From Kutzneria kofuensis (GTDB lineage Bacteria; Actinomycetota; Actinomycetes; Mycobacteriales; Pseudonocardiaceae): a stretch of DNA of 64,000 bases. Location of the stretch: the NCBI RefSeq assembly GCF_014203355.1, contig NZ_JACHIR010000003.1, positions 62,001-126,000 of the forward strand, in the 5' to 3' direction. This document shows, in pieces, positions 1 through 7,197 of the stretch (positions are counted from its first letter, which is position 1; the number at the start of each line of letters is the position of its first letter). The notes below the pieces were generated by a model. That model searched no databases. It was not told the origin of the DNA and worked only from the letters and a program-made list of their open reading frames with translations. A program made the position numbers and the translations under genes.

Positions 1-440
1 GTCACGTCGGGACGGTCGGCCAACCACTGCGCCGCGGCGTCCAGGAACCGGTCCGCCAGCAGCACTCCCGCGTCGGCGTCGAGCACGCCGACCGTGCCGG
101 CCGGGAACCGCACGTGCGGCAGCTTCTCCGGCTCGACGACCGTCAGCGAGCCGGCTCCGGTTCGCGGCCACGCCGTGACGATGCCGACCTGTCGGAAGAA
201 CCTCGTGCCCAGCAACGACTCCAGCGCCAGCCACCTTCGGCGGGAGTCGGCCATCCGAGCCGTCAGGACCGGATCGCCGGGCCTTTGCACCCGCAGCGCC
301 CGGTGCTGGTCGGCCGACGTGGACGCCGGGTTGGGGATCGGGCCGCGATCGAGCAGCGTCACGCGGTGTCCCGCCCGCGCGCACTCGATCGCCGTCACCA
401 TCCCCGTGACCCCGGCGCCGACGACGATGATCGTGGACAT
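1..440 (-). CDS. FAD-dependent amine/glycine-oxidase-like oxidoreductase (partial, C-terminus outside window)
   Basis: Only the first ~146 residues are present; the reading frame runs off the left edge with no stop. The protein opens with an FAD-binding Rossmann motif (VVGAGVTGMVTA, about residues 6-17), then an acidic residue ending the second strand (TLLDRG), as in the DAO/glycine oxidase family. Its ATG shares one base with the TGA of the MetRS-like gene (TGATG), so the two are translationally coupled. In known hydrazine pathways an FAD oxidase of this type cleaves N6-(carboxymethylamino)lysine to release hydrazinoacetic acid. I infer the same role here from position and fold class; the substrate is not shown by the sequence. 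Confidence 0.75.
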   Translation of the reverse strand, partial: MSTIIVVGAGVTGMVTAIECARAGHRVTLLDRGPIPNPASTSADQHRALRVQRPGDPVLTARMADSRRRWLALESLLGTRFFRQVGIVTAWPRTGAGSLTVVEPEKLPHVRFPAGTVGVLDADAGVLLADRFLDAAAQWLADRPDV

Positions 441-1981
441 CAGGCGCCGGCCCCGGTGAGGCGGGGCAGGGGAGCGGGCGTGATCGTCACGGCGTCCGGG
501 CGGGCCGGGATCGACGTGTCCGGCAACGCGGCCGCCGCCAGGTCGATCAACACCGGCGCGGCGCAGCGGAGGAACACGTCCACCTCGTGACACAGATCGC
601 CGGCGTTGTCCCTGGTCACCCCTGCGGCCATCTGGTCCAACCGCGCCAACTGCTCGGCCATGGTCGACGCCACGGCCGTGAGGCTGAAGCGCCGCACCCC
701 ATAGCCGGCGGCGAAGCGGTCGACCATCCGCTGCGCGGACCGCCGCGACCGCTCGGACACCGGCAACGCGCCCCGCCCCACCCAGGCGTCGACCGCCGCC
801 GCAACCCGGTTCCAGGGCCGGACCAGCCGCGTGTCGGTGACCCGAACCAGTGCCTCGCGGGTGAAGTCGGTGCGCTGGAACTCCGGGCTGGTCGCGGACA
901 GGTGGAACCGGATGAGGTCCCGCGGCACCTCCGCCGCCAGCTCCCGCCCCGACACCACATGTCCCCGGCTGGTGGAGAACTTCTCGTTCGCCAGCTCGTA
1001 GAAGTCGTTGGTGATGTACTGCGCCGGCACCACGTGCTCGCCCAGCGCGGTCAACATCGCCGTGCCCACGACCGCGAACGGATAGGTGGCGTCCAGGCCG
1101 GTGAAGTAGACGACGGTCGTGCCGGAGTCCTTGCGCCACAACTCGTCGTCGGAGGTCAGCACCGCGCCCCGCCGCTCGGCCGCCAGCGCAGTGGTGAACA
1201 TGCTCCACGGCATGCCCTCCATGTGCGGATAGATCACTTGCCCCGGCACCTCCGGGAACGGCGCCGGGATGCCCCACGAGGTCGGCTGTGTGATGGGGAA
1301 GTCGGGCAGCGGCCCGGCCATCACGTCCTCGATCATCTGCGCCATGTGCGGGCGCATGGTCGTCCCGGCGAAGTACGCCTCCAACTCGGCCCGGTACTCC
1401 TCGACCGGGAACACCAGGATCTCCGCCTCGCGGGTCTCCAGCGGCTCGTCCGGGTACAGCGTCGACCGCGGGTCGAGCAGGTCCCCGGGGGCGACCGGCA
1501 ACCCGCAGCTCTCGCAGATGCCGGCGTAGCCCGTGGCCAGGCAGAACGGGCAACCGCCGAGCACGTAGGCGTCCATCAGGTACTCGCCGGTGCTCGGCAG
1601 GTACGGGAAGCGCCAGGTGCGCAGCTTGAGCCGGCCCTGGCTGTGCAGCCGGTCGTAGAAGTCCAGCACCATCTTGGTGAACCGGTCGCCGATGCAGCCG
1701 AAGCCGTCCACCTCGATGCCCATCGCGGCCAGCGTCCGCTCGACCTGCTCGGCGGACCGGACCCGGAGGTGCTCCGGCGACACGCCGAGCTTGCGGGCGG
1801 CGGTGACCACGTAGTTCTGGGTGAAGTGCATGCCCGTGCCGTACAACGCCTCCCGGCCGGTGGCGCGGGCGTAGCGGGTGCACACGTCGGCGGCGAGGAA
1901 CGGGCCCGCCAGGTGACCGACGTGCAGGTCCCCGTTCGCGGTGGGCGCCGGTGAGATGATCACCAGCCGGTCGCTGGCCAT
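440..1981 (-). CDS. MetRS-like ligase, probable amino-acid-activating half of a split hydrazine synthetase
   Basis: This 513-residue class I aminoacyl-tRNA-synthetase-like protein has HVGH at residues 20-23, a zinc knuckle with Cys144, Cys147, Cys156 and Cys159, and a KMSKS-like KFSTS at 334-338. The C-terminal helical part is short. It sits directly after a lysine N-hydroxylase gene, sharing one base of its start (TGATG). In the hydrazine synthetases of s56-p1-type pathways a MetRS-like domain activates an amino acid such as glycine and esterifies N6-hydroxylysine, and a fused cupin domain rearranges the ester to an N-N bond. The cupin is absent here, but a separate cupin gene lies at 4435-4842. 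A housekeeping MetRS is unlikely because of the neighbours and the reduced C-terminus. Confidence 0.82.
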   Translation of the reverse strand: MASDRLVIISPAPTANGDLHVGHLAGPFLAADVCTRYARATGREALYGTGMHFTQNYVVTAARKLGVSPEHLRVRSAEQVERTLAAMGIEVDGFGCIGDRFTKMVLDFYDRLHSQGRLKLRTWRFPYLPSTGEYLMDAYVLGGCPFCLATGYAGICESCGLPVAPGDLLDPRSTLYPDEPLETREAEILVFPVEEYRAELEAYFAGTTMRPHMAQMIEDVMAGPLPDFPITQPTSWGIPAPFPEVPGQVIYPHMEGMPWSMFTTALAAERRGAVLTSDDELWRKDSGTTVVYFTGLDATYPFAVVGTAMLTALGEHVVPAQYITNDFYELANEKFSTSRGHVVSGRELAAEVPRDLIRFHLSATSPEFQRTDFTREALVRVTDTRLVRPWNRVAAAVDAWVGRGALPVSERSRRSAQRMVDRFAAGYGVRRFSLTAVASTMAEQLARLDQMAAGVTRDNAGDLCHEVDVFLRCAAPVLIDLAAAALPDTSIPARPDAVTITPAPLPRLTGAGA

Positions 1982-3255
1982 CAGGCGCTCCTCAGTTCGC
2001 CCCGCCGGGCCAGCAGGTCGTTGACGATGTCCTGGGACCGGTGGGCGAGCACGCTGATCAGCGAGTCGGCGATGCCGTGCGTGGCCTCGTTGACGCCCTG
2101 CAGGTACATCGCGCCCCAGGTGGAGTCGCCGAGGTCGACCCGGTAGCAGCGGCTGACGGAGACCTCGTCCAGCCCGACCCGGTCGGCGAGATCCCGGACC
2201 ATGGCCGGCATCCGTTGGTCGTATCCGGTGCCCAGCAGCACGATGTCGCAGCGCAGCGGCTCCACCTTGCCGCTGGTGCGGTCCCGGAGGTCCAGCACCA
2301 CCTCGTCGTCCTCGACGCGGGCGCCGACCACCTCGGTCAGCGGGCGCACCCGGGACCGCTCCTGGCCGACCCCCCGCTGCTGGTACAGCATCGTGTACAG
2401 CTGCTCAAGGAACGGCGGCGCCAGGCCGGCGTAGTTGGTCAGGTGCATCTCGTCGAGCAGCTGCCGGCGCACCTCCGGCGGGCTGTCGTAGAAGACGTCC
2501 ACAAAGGACGGGAAGAACAGCTCGTTGACGAACTTGCTGGTCTGGTAGTTCTGCAGGCCGATCGAGCGGACCACCATGGTCAGCTCGCTGTTGGGCAGGT
2601 TCTGGTGCAGCGCCATGAACATCTCGGCCGCGCTCTGCGCGCCGCCGACCACCACCGCCCGCAGCGGCGCGTCCGGTGGTAACTCAGCGATTCTGGTCCG
2701 GTACTGAGCGCTGTGGACGACCCGGTCGGCCGGCAGGTCGGCGAACACCCCCGGGATGTGCCGGTCCCGGCCGCCGCCGACCACGAGATCGCGGCAGCGG
2801 ATGGTGTCGCCGCCGTGCAGCGTGACCTTCCAGCCGGTGATGGAGCCGTCGTCGGCGCGGGTCGGCTCGATGCACTGGGCCTTGGCGTTGAAGCGGATTC
2901 TGACTCGGTCCAGCGACCGGGCCACCCACTGCAGGTAGTCGGAGATCTCCCAGCGGAACGGGTTGAAGGTGCCCAGGTTCACGAACTCGTCCAGCCGGCC
3001 GGAGTCGTGCAGGAAGTTCAGGAAGGAGAACTTGCTGCGCGGGTTGCGCAGCGTCACCAGGTCCTTGAGGAAGGACACCTGGCTGCGCGCCCACGGCATC
3101 AGCAGGTCGCGCTGCCACTTGATGTCCGGGCTCTGGTCCAGCAGCAGCGTCTCGTCGGCCAGTGCGTCCGAACCGGACTCCTCGATGGCCACCGCGAGCG
3201 CCAGGTTCGCCGGCCCCGCCCCGATCGCAAGCAAGCCCACCTCTTGGTCAGTCAC
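1981..3255 (-). CDS. L-lysine N6-monooxygenase (SidA/IucD/PvdA family)
   Basis: The 424-residue flavoprotein has an FAD motif at residues 12-17 (GAGPAN), an NADPH-binding segment (VVVGGAQSAAE, about residue 200) and the family's LLGTGYD motif (about 345), which replaces the usual ATGY. This family hydroxylates the side-chain amine of lysine or ornithine using FAD, NADPH and O2. Lysine is inferred from the MetRS-like/FAD-oxidase neighbours, which match the hydrazine pathway and not a siderophore cluster; no NRPS or IucA/C synthetase is in view. The start is GTG with GAGGTG seven bases upstream. It is the first gene of the leftward operon, whose promoter carries the inverted repeat at 3388-3407. 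Confidence 0.88.
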   Translation of the reverse strand: MTDQEVGLLAIGAGPANLALAVAIEESGSDALADETLLLDQSPDIKWQRDLLMPWARSQVSFLKDLVTLRNPRSKFSFLNFLHDSGRLDEFVNLGTFNPFRWEISDYLQWVARSLDRVRIRFNAKAQCIEPTRADDGSITGWKVTLHGGDTIRCRDLVVGGGRDRHIPGVFADLPADRVVHSAQYRTRIAELPPDAPLRAVVVGGAQSAAEMFMALHQNLPNSELTMVVRSIGLQNYQTSKFVNELFFPSFVDVFYDSPPEVRRQLLDEMHLTNYAGLAPPFLEQLYTMLYQQRGVGQERSRVRPLTEVVGARVEDDEVVLDLRDRTSGKVEPLRCDIVLLGTGYDQRMPAMVRDLADRVGLDEVSVSRCYRVDLGDSTWGAMYLQGVNEATHGIADSLISVLAHRSQDIVNDLLARRGELRSA

Positions 3256-3371
3256 AGATGCACCTCGTTCATCGTGATCGATTCGCCCGCCCGGCCGGCG
3301 GCCCGGGGCGGTGATGGGTGAAACGCGTGACGTGGTCCCATGTGTCGAGCGAGTGACCAGCTCGTGACCCG

Positions 3372-3407
3372 ATGCTATGGTCGGGCCCTTCCCGGTTGGT
3401 AGGGAAG
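3372..3407 (-). promoter_or_regulatory. Promoter/operator of the leftward hydrazine operon
   Basis: On the minus strand an inverted repeat CTTCCC-N8-GGGAAG (3388-3407) is followed after exactly 10 nt by TAGCAT (3377-3372), a plausible -10 box. The same arrangement occurs upstream of the cupin gene at 4358-4394. The repeat would overlap the -35 position, as is usual for an activator of the LuxR/NarL type. The regulator encoded at 3594-4316 is the obvious candidate. The leader to the GTG at 3255 is about 110 nt. Confidence 0.55.
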
Positions 3408-3593
3408 CTTTGCCCTTCTGTCGGGGAATCTGCCGCCCTCGGCGTGCTTTCAGCGGTATCCAGTACGCGCTTTGGCCGGATCAAGCCCCTGGTCTTTGGC
3501 GTCTCAACTAACGTTGTGTGGTTGCGGTTCGCTAGCTTGACAACCCGAGACAGGCGGGCGCTGGGGGGAGCCTGTGGACGTTTGGGGGACGAC

Positions 3594-4316
3594 ATGACTC
3601 ACCCAGCACAGATCGAGGGCTTGTTCGCCGGCAGACAGAGCGCGACCATCGAGGCCGCCCGCGGCCCCCGGGTGACGGTCCTGCTGGCCGATGCCCATCC
3701 CGTGGCCCGCCGCCGTGTCCGGTCCACGTTGGAGCGGGCCGGTGGCTTCGTTATCGTCGGCGAGGCCACCACCGCCGCCGAGACGTTCGCCGAGACGGCG
3801 TGGCACCGGCCGGACGTGCTGGTGGTGGACCCGCACGAGTTCGGCCATCTCGATGTGGCCGACATGATCGGTCACGTGTTCCGGATCGCCCCGGGCACAA
3901 GGGTTCTGGTGGTCACGTCGGTGGACGACGACGCGTCGGTGCGGTCGGCGTTGCACGCCGGCGCGCGGGGTTACCTGGTCGCCGCGGACGCCGATGCCGA
4001 TCAGGTGCTGCGCGGTGTGCAGGTGGTGGCCAACGGCGAGGTGATCGTCGGGCGGTCCGTCGCGGGTCGGCTGCCGGCGCTGTTCGGCCCGCTGGGCGGG
4101 CACGTGCCGTATCCGTTCCCGCAGTTGACCGCGCGGGAACAGCAGGTGCTGGAACGGATCGCGGCCGGCAAGTCGAATCTGGCGATCGCGCGTGACCTCG
4201 CGCTGGCGCCGAAGACGATCAGCAACCGGGTGTCCGCGGTGCTGGGCAAGCTGGGCGTCACCGATCGCGCGCAGGCCATCGTGTTGGCCCGGGACGCGGG
4301 ACTGGGACGCGGCTGA
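3594..4316 (+). CDS. Atypical NarL/LuxR-type response regulator
   Basis: The 240-residue protein has an N-terminal receiver domain (about 26-150) and a C-terminal LuxR HTH (about 177-236, with LTAREQQVLERIAAGKSN). The phosphoacceptor Asp79 and acidic Asp33 are present, as is Thr108, but the conserved receiver Lys is replaced (GYLVA, Ala130), so phosphorylation-dependent switching may be altered. No histidine kinase gene is nearby. I take the ATG at 3594, preceded by TTTGGGGGAC, rather than longer in-frame extensions. It lies between the two divergent hydrazine operons and is the natural candidate to bind their shared inverted repeat. The 338-base gap before it (3256-3593) holds the leftward operon promoter; I see no convincing promoter for this gene itself. 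Confidence 0.85.
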   Translation: MTHPAQIEGLFAGRQSATIEAARGPRVTVLLADAHPVARRRVRSTLERAGGFVIVGEATTAAETFAETAWHRPDVLVVDPHEFGHLDVADMIGHVFRIAPGTRVLVVTSVDDDASVRSALHAGARGYLVAADADADQVLRGVQVVANGEVIVGRSVAGRLPALFGPLGGHVPYPFPQLTAREQQVLERIAAGKSNLAIARDLALAPKTISNRVSAVLGKLGVTDRAQAIVLARDAGLGRG

Positions 4317-4337
4317 CCCTGTTGGCGGGCAAGGGAT

Positions 4338-4394
4338 TTCCCGGGAGCACGGGACAACTTCCCCTACCGTGAGGGAAAGCTCCGACATTAGCCT
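4338..4394 (+). promoter_or_regulatory. Promoter/operator of the cupin operon, matching the leftward operon promoter
   Basis: TTCCC-N9-GGGAA (4359-4377) is followed, 10 nt after GGGAAA, by TAGCCT (4389-4394). This repeats the layout at 3372-3407: CTTCCC, TACC, GGGAAR, 10 nt, TAGCMT, CGG. A weaker half-conserved copy (TTCCC-N8-GGGAC) lies just upstream at 4338-4355. The match suggests one regulator switches both operons together. The leader to the GTG at 4435 is about 40 nt. Confidence 0.55.
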
Positions 4395-4434
4395 CGGTCG
4401 CAGTCAACAGGATCCGGCTGATCGGAGTGGGGAC

Positions 4435-4842
4435 GTGACCGACCAAGAGCCCGTGGCCGTGGACTTCCGCCGACTGGAGCACGAGAACCTGGTCCGTGCC
4501 TATGGACTGGAGATGAAGCTGCTCTACCCGTGGGACGGCCTGACGGCCCCGTTCGAGGGCGCGTGGTGCGTGCTGCGGCCGGGCGACACGTCGGTGACGC
4601 ACGCCCACCACGAGCACGAGATCTTCATCGGGATGACGGGCCGGGCCGAGGTGGTCACGCCCGACGAGCGCTACGAGTTCAACGCCGGGGACATCGCGTT
4701 CCTGCGGCCCGGCATCGAGCACCATCTGACCAACACCAGCGACGGGGACTTCGCCTACTACGCGATCTGGTGGGACCGGGCGATGTCCGAGGGGTTCGTC
4801 AAGCAGGAGGAGGAGCGGGCCGCCGCCGGTGGTCGACAGTGA
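4435..4842 (+). CDS. Stand-alone cupin, probable N-N-bond-forming half of a split hydrazine synthetase
   Basis: The 135-residue single-domain cupin has motif 1 with His56, His58, His59, His61 and Glu62 (HAHHEHE) and motif 2 GDIAFLRPGIEHHLTN (85-100) with His96/His97. The metal site is therefore intact. In characterised hydrazine synthetases a zinc-binding cupin domain is fused to a MetRS-like domain and rearranges the N6-hydroxylysine-amino acid ester to a hydrazine. Here the MetRS-like gene has no cupin and this gene supplies one, under a matching promoter. I chose the GTG at 4435, preceded by GGAGTGGGGAC; the open frame extends further upstream but reads into the promoter. A generic cupin with another role remains possible. 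Confidence 0.72.
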   Translation: MTDQEPVAVDFRRLEHENLVRAYGLEMKLLYPWDGLTAPFEGAWCVLRPGDTSVTHAHHEHEIFIGMTGRAEVVTPDERYEFNAGDIAFLRPGIEHHLTNTSDGDFAYYAIWWDRAMSEGFVKQEEERAAAGGRQ

Positions 4843-5171
4843 TCGACTACAACGGCCGCCGGTTCCGCAAGGAGGGCGCCGGCGACGCGCCGGTGGCGGT
4901 GTACCGGCAGCGGGGCGATGTCGTGTGGACGGAGGTGTCCGGCGGCCCGGTGCTGCGTTGTTCTGTCACGGGATTGAGTGATCGCGACGGCACCCTCCAC
5001 ATGGGATACACGATCGTGCTCGACTCCGGGGACGTGATCTGCGGCCGTACCGTGAACACGCCGGAGGTCGCCGACGACGGCCGGATCCGGCTGTGCGAGC
5101 AGTGGGAGCGCTACGGCCCGCACGCCGCCACCGGCACGTCCTACCTCGAAGAGGTGAGGGATCTCAGATGA
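4839..5171 (+). CDS. Small conserved protein of unknown function
   Basis: The 110-residue protein starts at GTG overlapping the cupin stop (GTGA) and ends overlapping the next ATG (ATGA), so it is embedded in the operon. It is mostly beta-rich by eye, with a recurring DYNGRRF start and a C-terminal WERYGPHAATGTSYLEEV segment. Proteins of this shape are often named N-acetylglutamate synthase in annotations, but I see no GNAT acetyl-CoA motif and do not endorse that name. Tight coupling to the cupin suggests a role in the same pathway. Confidence 0.7.
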   Translation: MIDYNGRRFRKEGAGDAPVAVYRQRGDVVWTEVSGGPVLRCSVTGLSDRDGTLHMGYTIVLDSGDVICGRTVNTPEVADDGRIRLCEQWERYGPHAATGTSYLEEVRDLR

Positions 5172-6541
5172 AGTCACCGTCCGAAGAGGACTGGCGACGC
5201 CTCGGCCGGGCGGTTTCCGGCCGGGTGCTGCGCCCCGGGGACGTCGGCTTCGGTCCGGCGAGCACGCCGTTCAACCGGCGGTTCGCCGGGACCGTGCCGG
5301 CCGGCGTGGTGTCCGTCGCCGACACCGTCGACGTGCAGCGGGCCGTTGTGTGGGCGCGGGAGCTGGGCGTCGGTGTTTCGGTGCGGGGCGGCGGGCACAG
5401 CTACGCCGGCTATTCGGTCGGCTCGGGGCTCGTGATCGACATGGGCGGGTTGAGCACCGTGACCGCCAACGGTTCCACCGGGTTGGTGACGGCTGGCGGC
5501 GGCGCGTCCATGGCCAACGTGTACGCCGCCATCGAACCGTGTGAGATGGCGTTCGCGCTCGGCAACGGGGCAACGGTCGGCATTGGTGGTCTCACGCTCG
5601 GGGGCGGTTACGGCGCCACCTCCCGCGTGCACGGCATCACCGCCGACGCGTTGGTGGCGACAACGCTCGTGACCGCCGACGGGGAGGTGCTTCGCTGTGA
5701 CGCCGACGAGAACGCCGACCTGTTCTGGGCGTGTCGCGGCGGTGGCGGCGGCAACTTCGGCGTGAACGTGTCCTTCACGTTCCAGGCCCAGGCGGTCGCC
5801 GACTGCGCGACCTACGTGCTGCTGTGGCGCATCGAGGACGCGGAGAAGGTGTTCTCGGTCGTGCAGGAGACCGTGCGGTCCGCGCCGGACGCGTTCGCGG
5901 CCCGGGTCGGCGTCAGCACCACCGGCTCGGACGCCATCGTGTCGTGCATCGGCCAGCACCTCGGGTCGGCGGCGGAACTGCGGGAGATCCTCGACCCCGT
6001 GCTGTCGGTGGCGCAGCCGTTCCGGGTGGCCATCGACGACCGAACGTACTGGCAGGCCAAGGATGATCTGCTGCACGAGACCTCAGCCGGCGCGTTCGCG
6101 GCCCGGACGAGCGTGTTGAACCGGCCGCTGCCCGATGAGGCCATCAGCGCGATGTTGGCGGCGGTCCGTCGATGGCCCGGCAGTGGCAACCCGGATGGAG
6201 GCGGGGCTGCGCTGTTCTCCTGGGGTGGGGCGGTGAACCGGGTTCCGGTGGCCGGCACCGCCTTCGCCCACCGGGACGCGATGTTCCTGCTGTCCATGGA
6301 CACTTCGTGGGCGGAGGACGACTCCCGTGCGGTCGTGGACGCGAATCTCGGCTGGCTGGGCGAGCTCGCCGACACCATGGCGCCGTACGGCAGCGACCGG
6401 TCGTACCTGAACTTCACCGACCCCGACCTGAAGTCATGGCGGAGCGCTTATTACGGCGTCAACTACGAGCGGCTGTCGGAGATCAAGCAGCGGGTCGACC
6501 CGGACGGCTTCTTCGCCTTCGCTCAGGGGATCGGGTCATGA
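5168..6541 (+). CDS. BBE-like FAD-linked oxidase
   Basis: The 457-residue protein has an FAD-binding type 4 domain (about 35-200) and a C-terminal berberine-bridge-enzyme tail with YYGVNYERLSEIKQRVDP. The covalent FAD histidine is present in GGGHSYAGYS. The second attachment cysteine of bicovalent members is missing (GNGATVGIGG instead of a GxCPTVG segment), so the flavin is probably held by one covalent bond. These enzymes oxidise alcohols, amines or C-C bonds with O2. In a hydrazine pathway it could dehydrogenate a hydrazine to a hydrazone or azo compound; that is inference only. Its ATG overlaps the previous stop, and its stop overlaps the next ATG. Confidence 0.85.
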   Translation: MKSPSEEDWRRLGRAVSGRVLRPGDVGFGPASTPFNRRFAGTVPAGVVSVADTVDVQRAVVWARELGVGVSVRGGGHSYAGYSVGSGLVIDMGGLSTVTANGSTGLVTAGGGASMANVYAAIEPCEMAFALGNGATVGIGGLTLGGGYGATSRVHGITADALVATTLVTADGEVLRCDADENADLFWACRGGGGGNFGVNVSFTFQAQAVADCATYVLLWRIEDAEKVFSVVQETVRSAPDAFAARVGVSTTGSDAIVSCIGQHLGSAAELREILDPVLSVAQPFRVAIDDRTYWQAKDDLLHETSAGAFAARTSVLNRPLPDEAISAMLAAVRRWPGSGNPDGGGAALFSWGGAVNRVPVAGTAFAHRDAMFLLSMDTSWAEDDSRAVVDANLGWLGELADTMAPYGSDRSYLNFTDPDLKSWRSAYYGVNYERLSEIKQRVDPDGFFAFAQGIGS

Positions 6542-7182
6542 CGACGCCGCCGCAGGTCGACGCGCGGGTGCTGTTCTGGTCGGCGGCGGAGGTCGACGCC
6601 GGGGACGTGCCCGATGAGCATCGGCCGTACGTGCAGGAGATCCTGGCGTGGGCGCGGAGGTATCTCGTGTCCCCGCATCCGGAGCTCGGTCGCAACGGAC
6701 CGGTGTGCCCGTACACGCAGCCGTCGCTCCACAAGGGACTGTTCCATCTGGCGGCGTTGTCGGGTGACGGGGACGTCAACGAGGCCGTGGAAAGCCTGCG
6801 TTCTTGGTACGAACGCATCGGCTCGACCATGTCCGGCTCCGACCGTGAGCTGCTGACCGTGCTGCTTGTGTTGCCGCACCTCGACTACACCGACGCCAGC
6901 GGGCTGGACGAACTGCAGCGCGTGGCCAAGGACAAGTTCGTCGAGGACGGGCTGATGATCGGCCAGTTCCACCCGGTGTGCGACGCGCCGGGACTGTGGA
7001 ACCCCGAGTTCAAGGCGCTGCGGGCGCCGGTGCCGCTGCTGGCGATCCGCAAGCTGGTCGTGTTCGACCTGCCGTTCCTGGTGGAGCACCGGGCCCACGC
7101 CGAGAGCTACATCCGCCGCTTCGCCCCGGAGATCCCGCCCCGCATCCGCAAGCAGCTCGCTCAGCGCATGACCGCTCGCTGA
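6538..7182 (+). CDS. DUF6875-like protein of unknown function
   Basis: The 214-residue protein starts in an ATGA overlap with the oxidase gene. The segment HPELGRNGPVCPY (about 47-59) and a later HPVC...GLWNPEF...APVPLLAIRKLV block look like the DUF6875 family as I remember it. I cannot assign a reaction. It has no signal peptide or membrane segment. Two conserved HPxxx..C clusters could hint at metal or thiol chemistry, but this is weak. Its place between a flavin oxidase and a peptidase in one operon ties it to the hydrazine pathway. Confidence 0.65.
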   Translation: MTTPPQVDARVLFWSAAEVDAGDVPDEHRPYVQEILAWARRYLVSPHPELGRNGPVCPYTQPSLHKGLFHLAALSGDGDVNEAVESLRSWYERIGSTMSGSDRELLTVLLVLPHLDYTDASGLDELQRVAKDKFVEDGLMIGQFHPVCDAPGLWNPEFKALRAPVPLLAIRKLVVFDLPFLVEHRAHAESYIRRFAPEIPPRIRKQLAQRMTAR

Positions 7183-7197
7183 GCAACGCTGAGGTGC

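Noticed and set aside
587-1954. 455-codon frame opposite the MetRS-like gene
   Set aside because: Its composition is antisense-like and the opposite strand encodes a protein with HVGH, zinc knuckle and KFSTS motifs.
440-1981. Housekeeping methionyl-tRNA synthetase
   Set aside because: It sits in an operon with a lysine N-hydroxylase and an FAD oxidase and has a shortened C-terminal region, which fits hydrazine synthetases better.
1981-3255. Siderophore cluster based on the N-hydroxylase
   Set aside because: No NRPS, IucA/C-type synthetase, acyltransferase or siderophore transporter is in view, and the direct neighbours are those of a hydrazine pathway.
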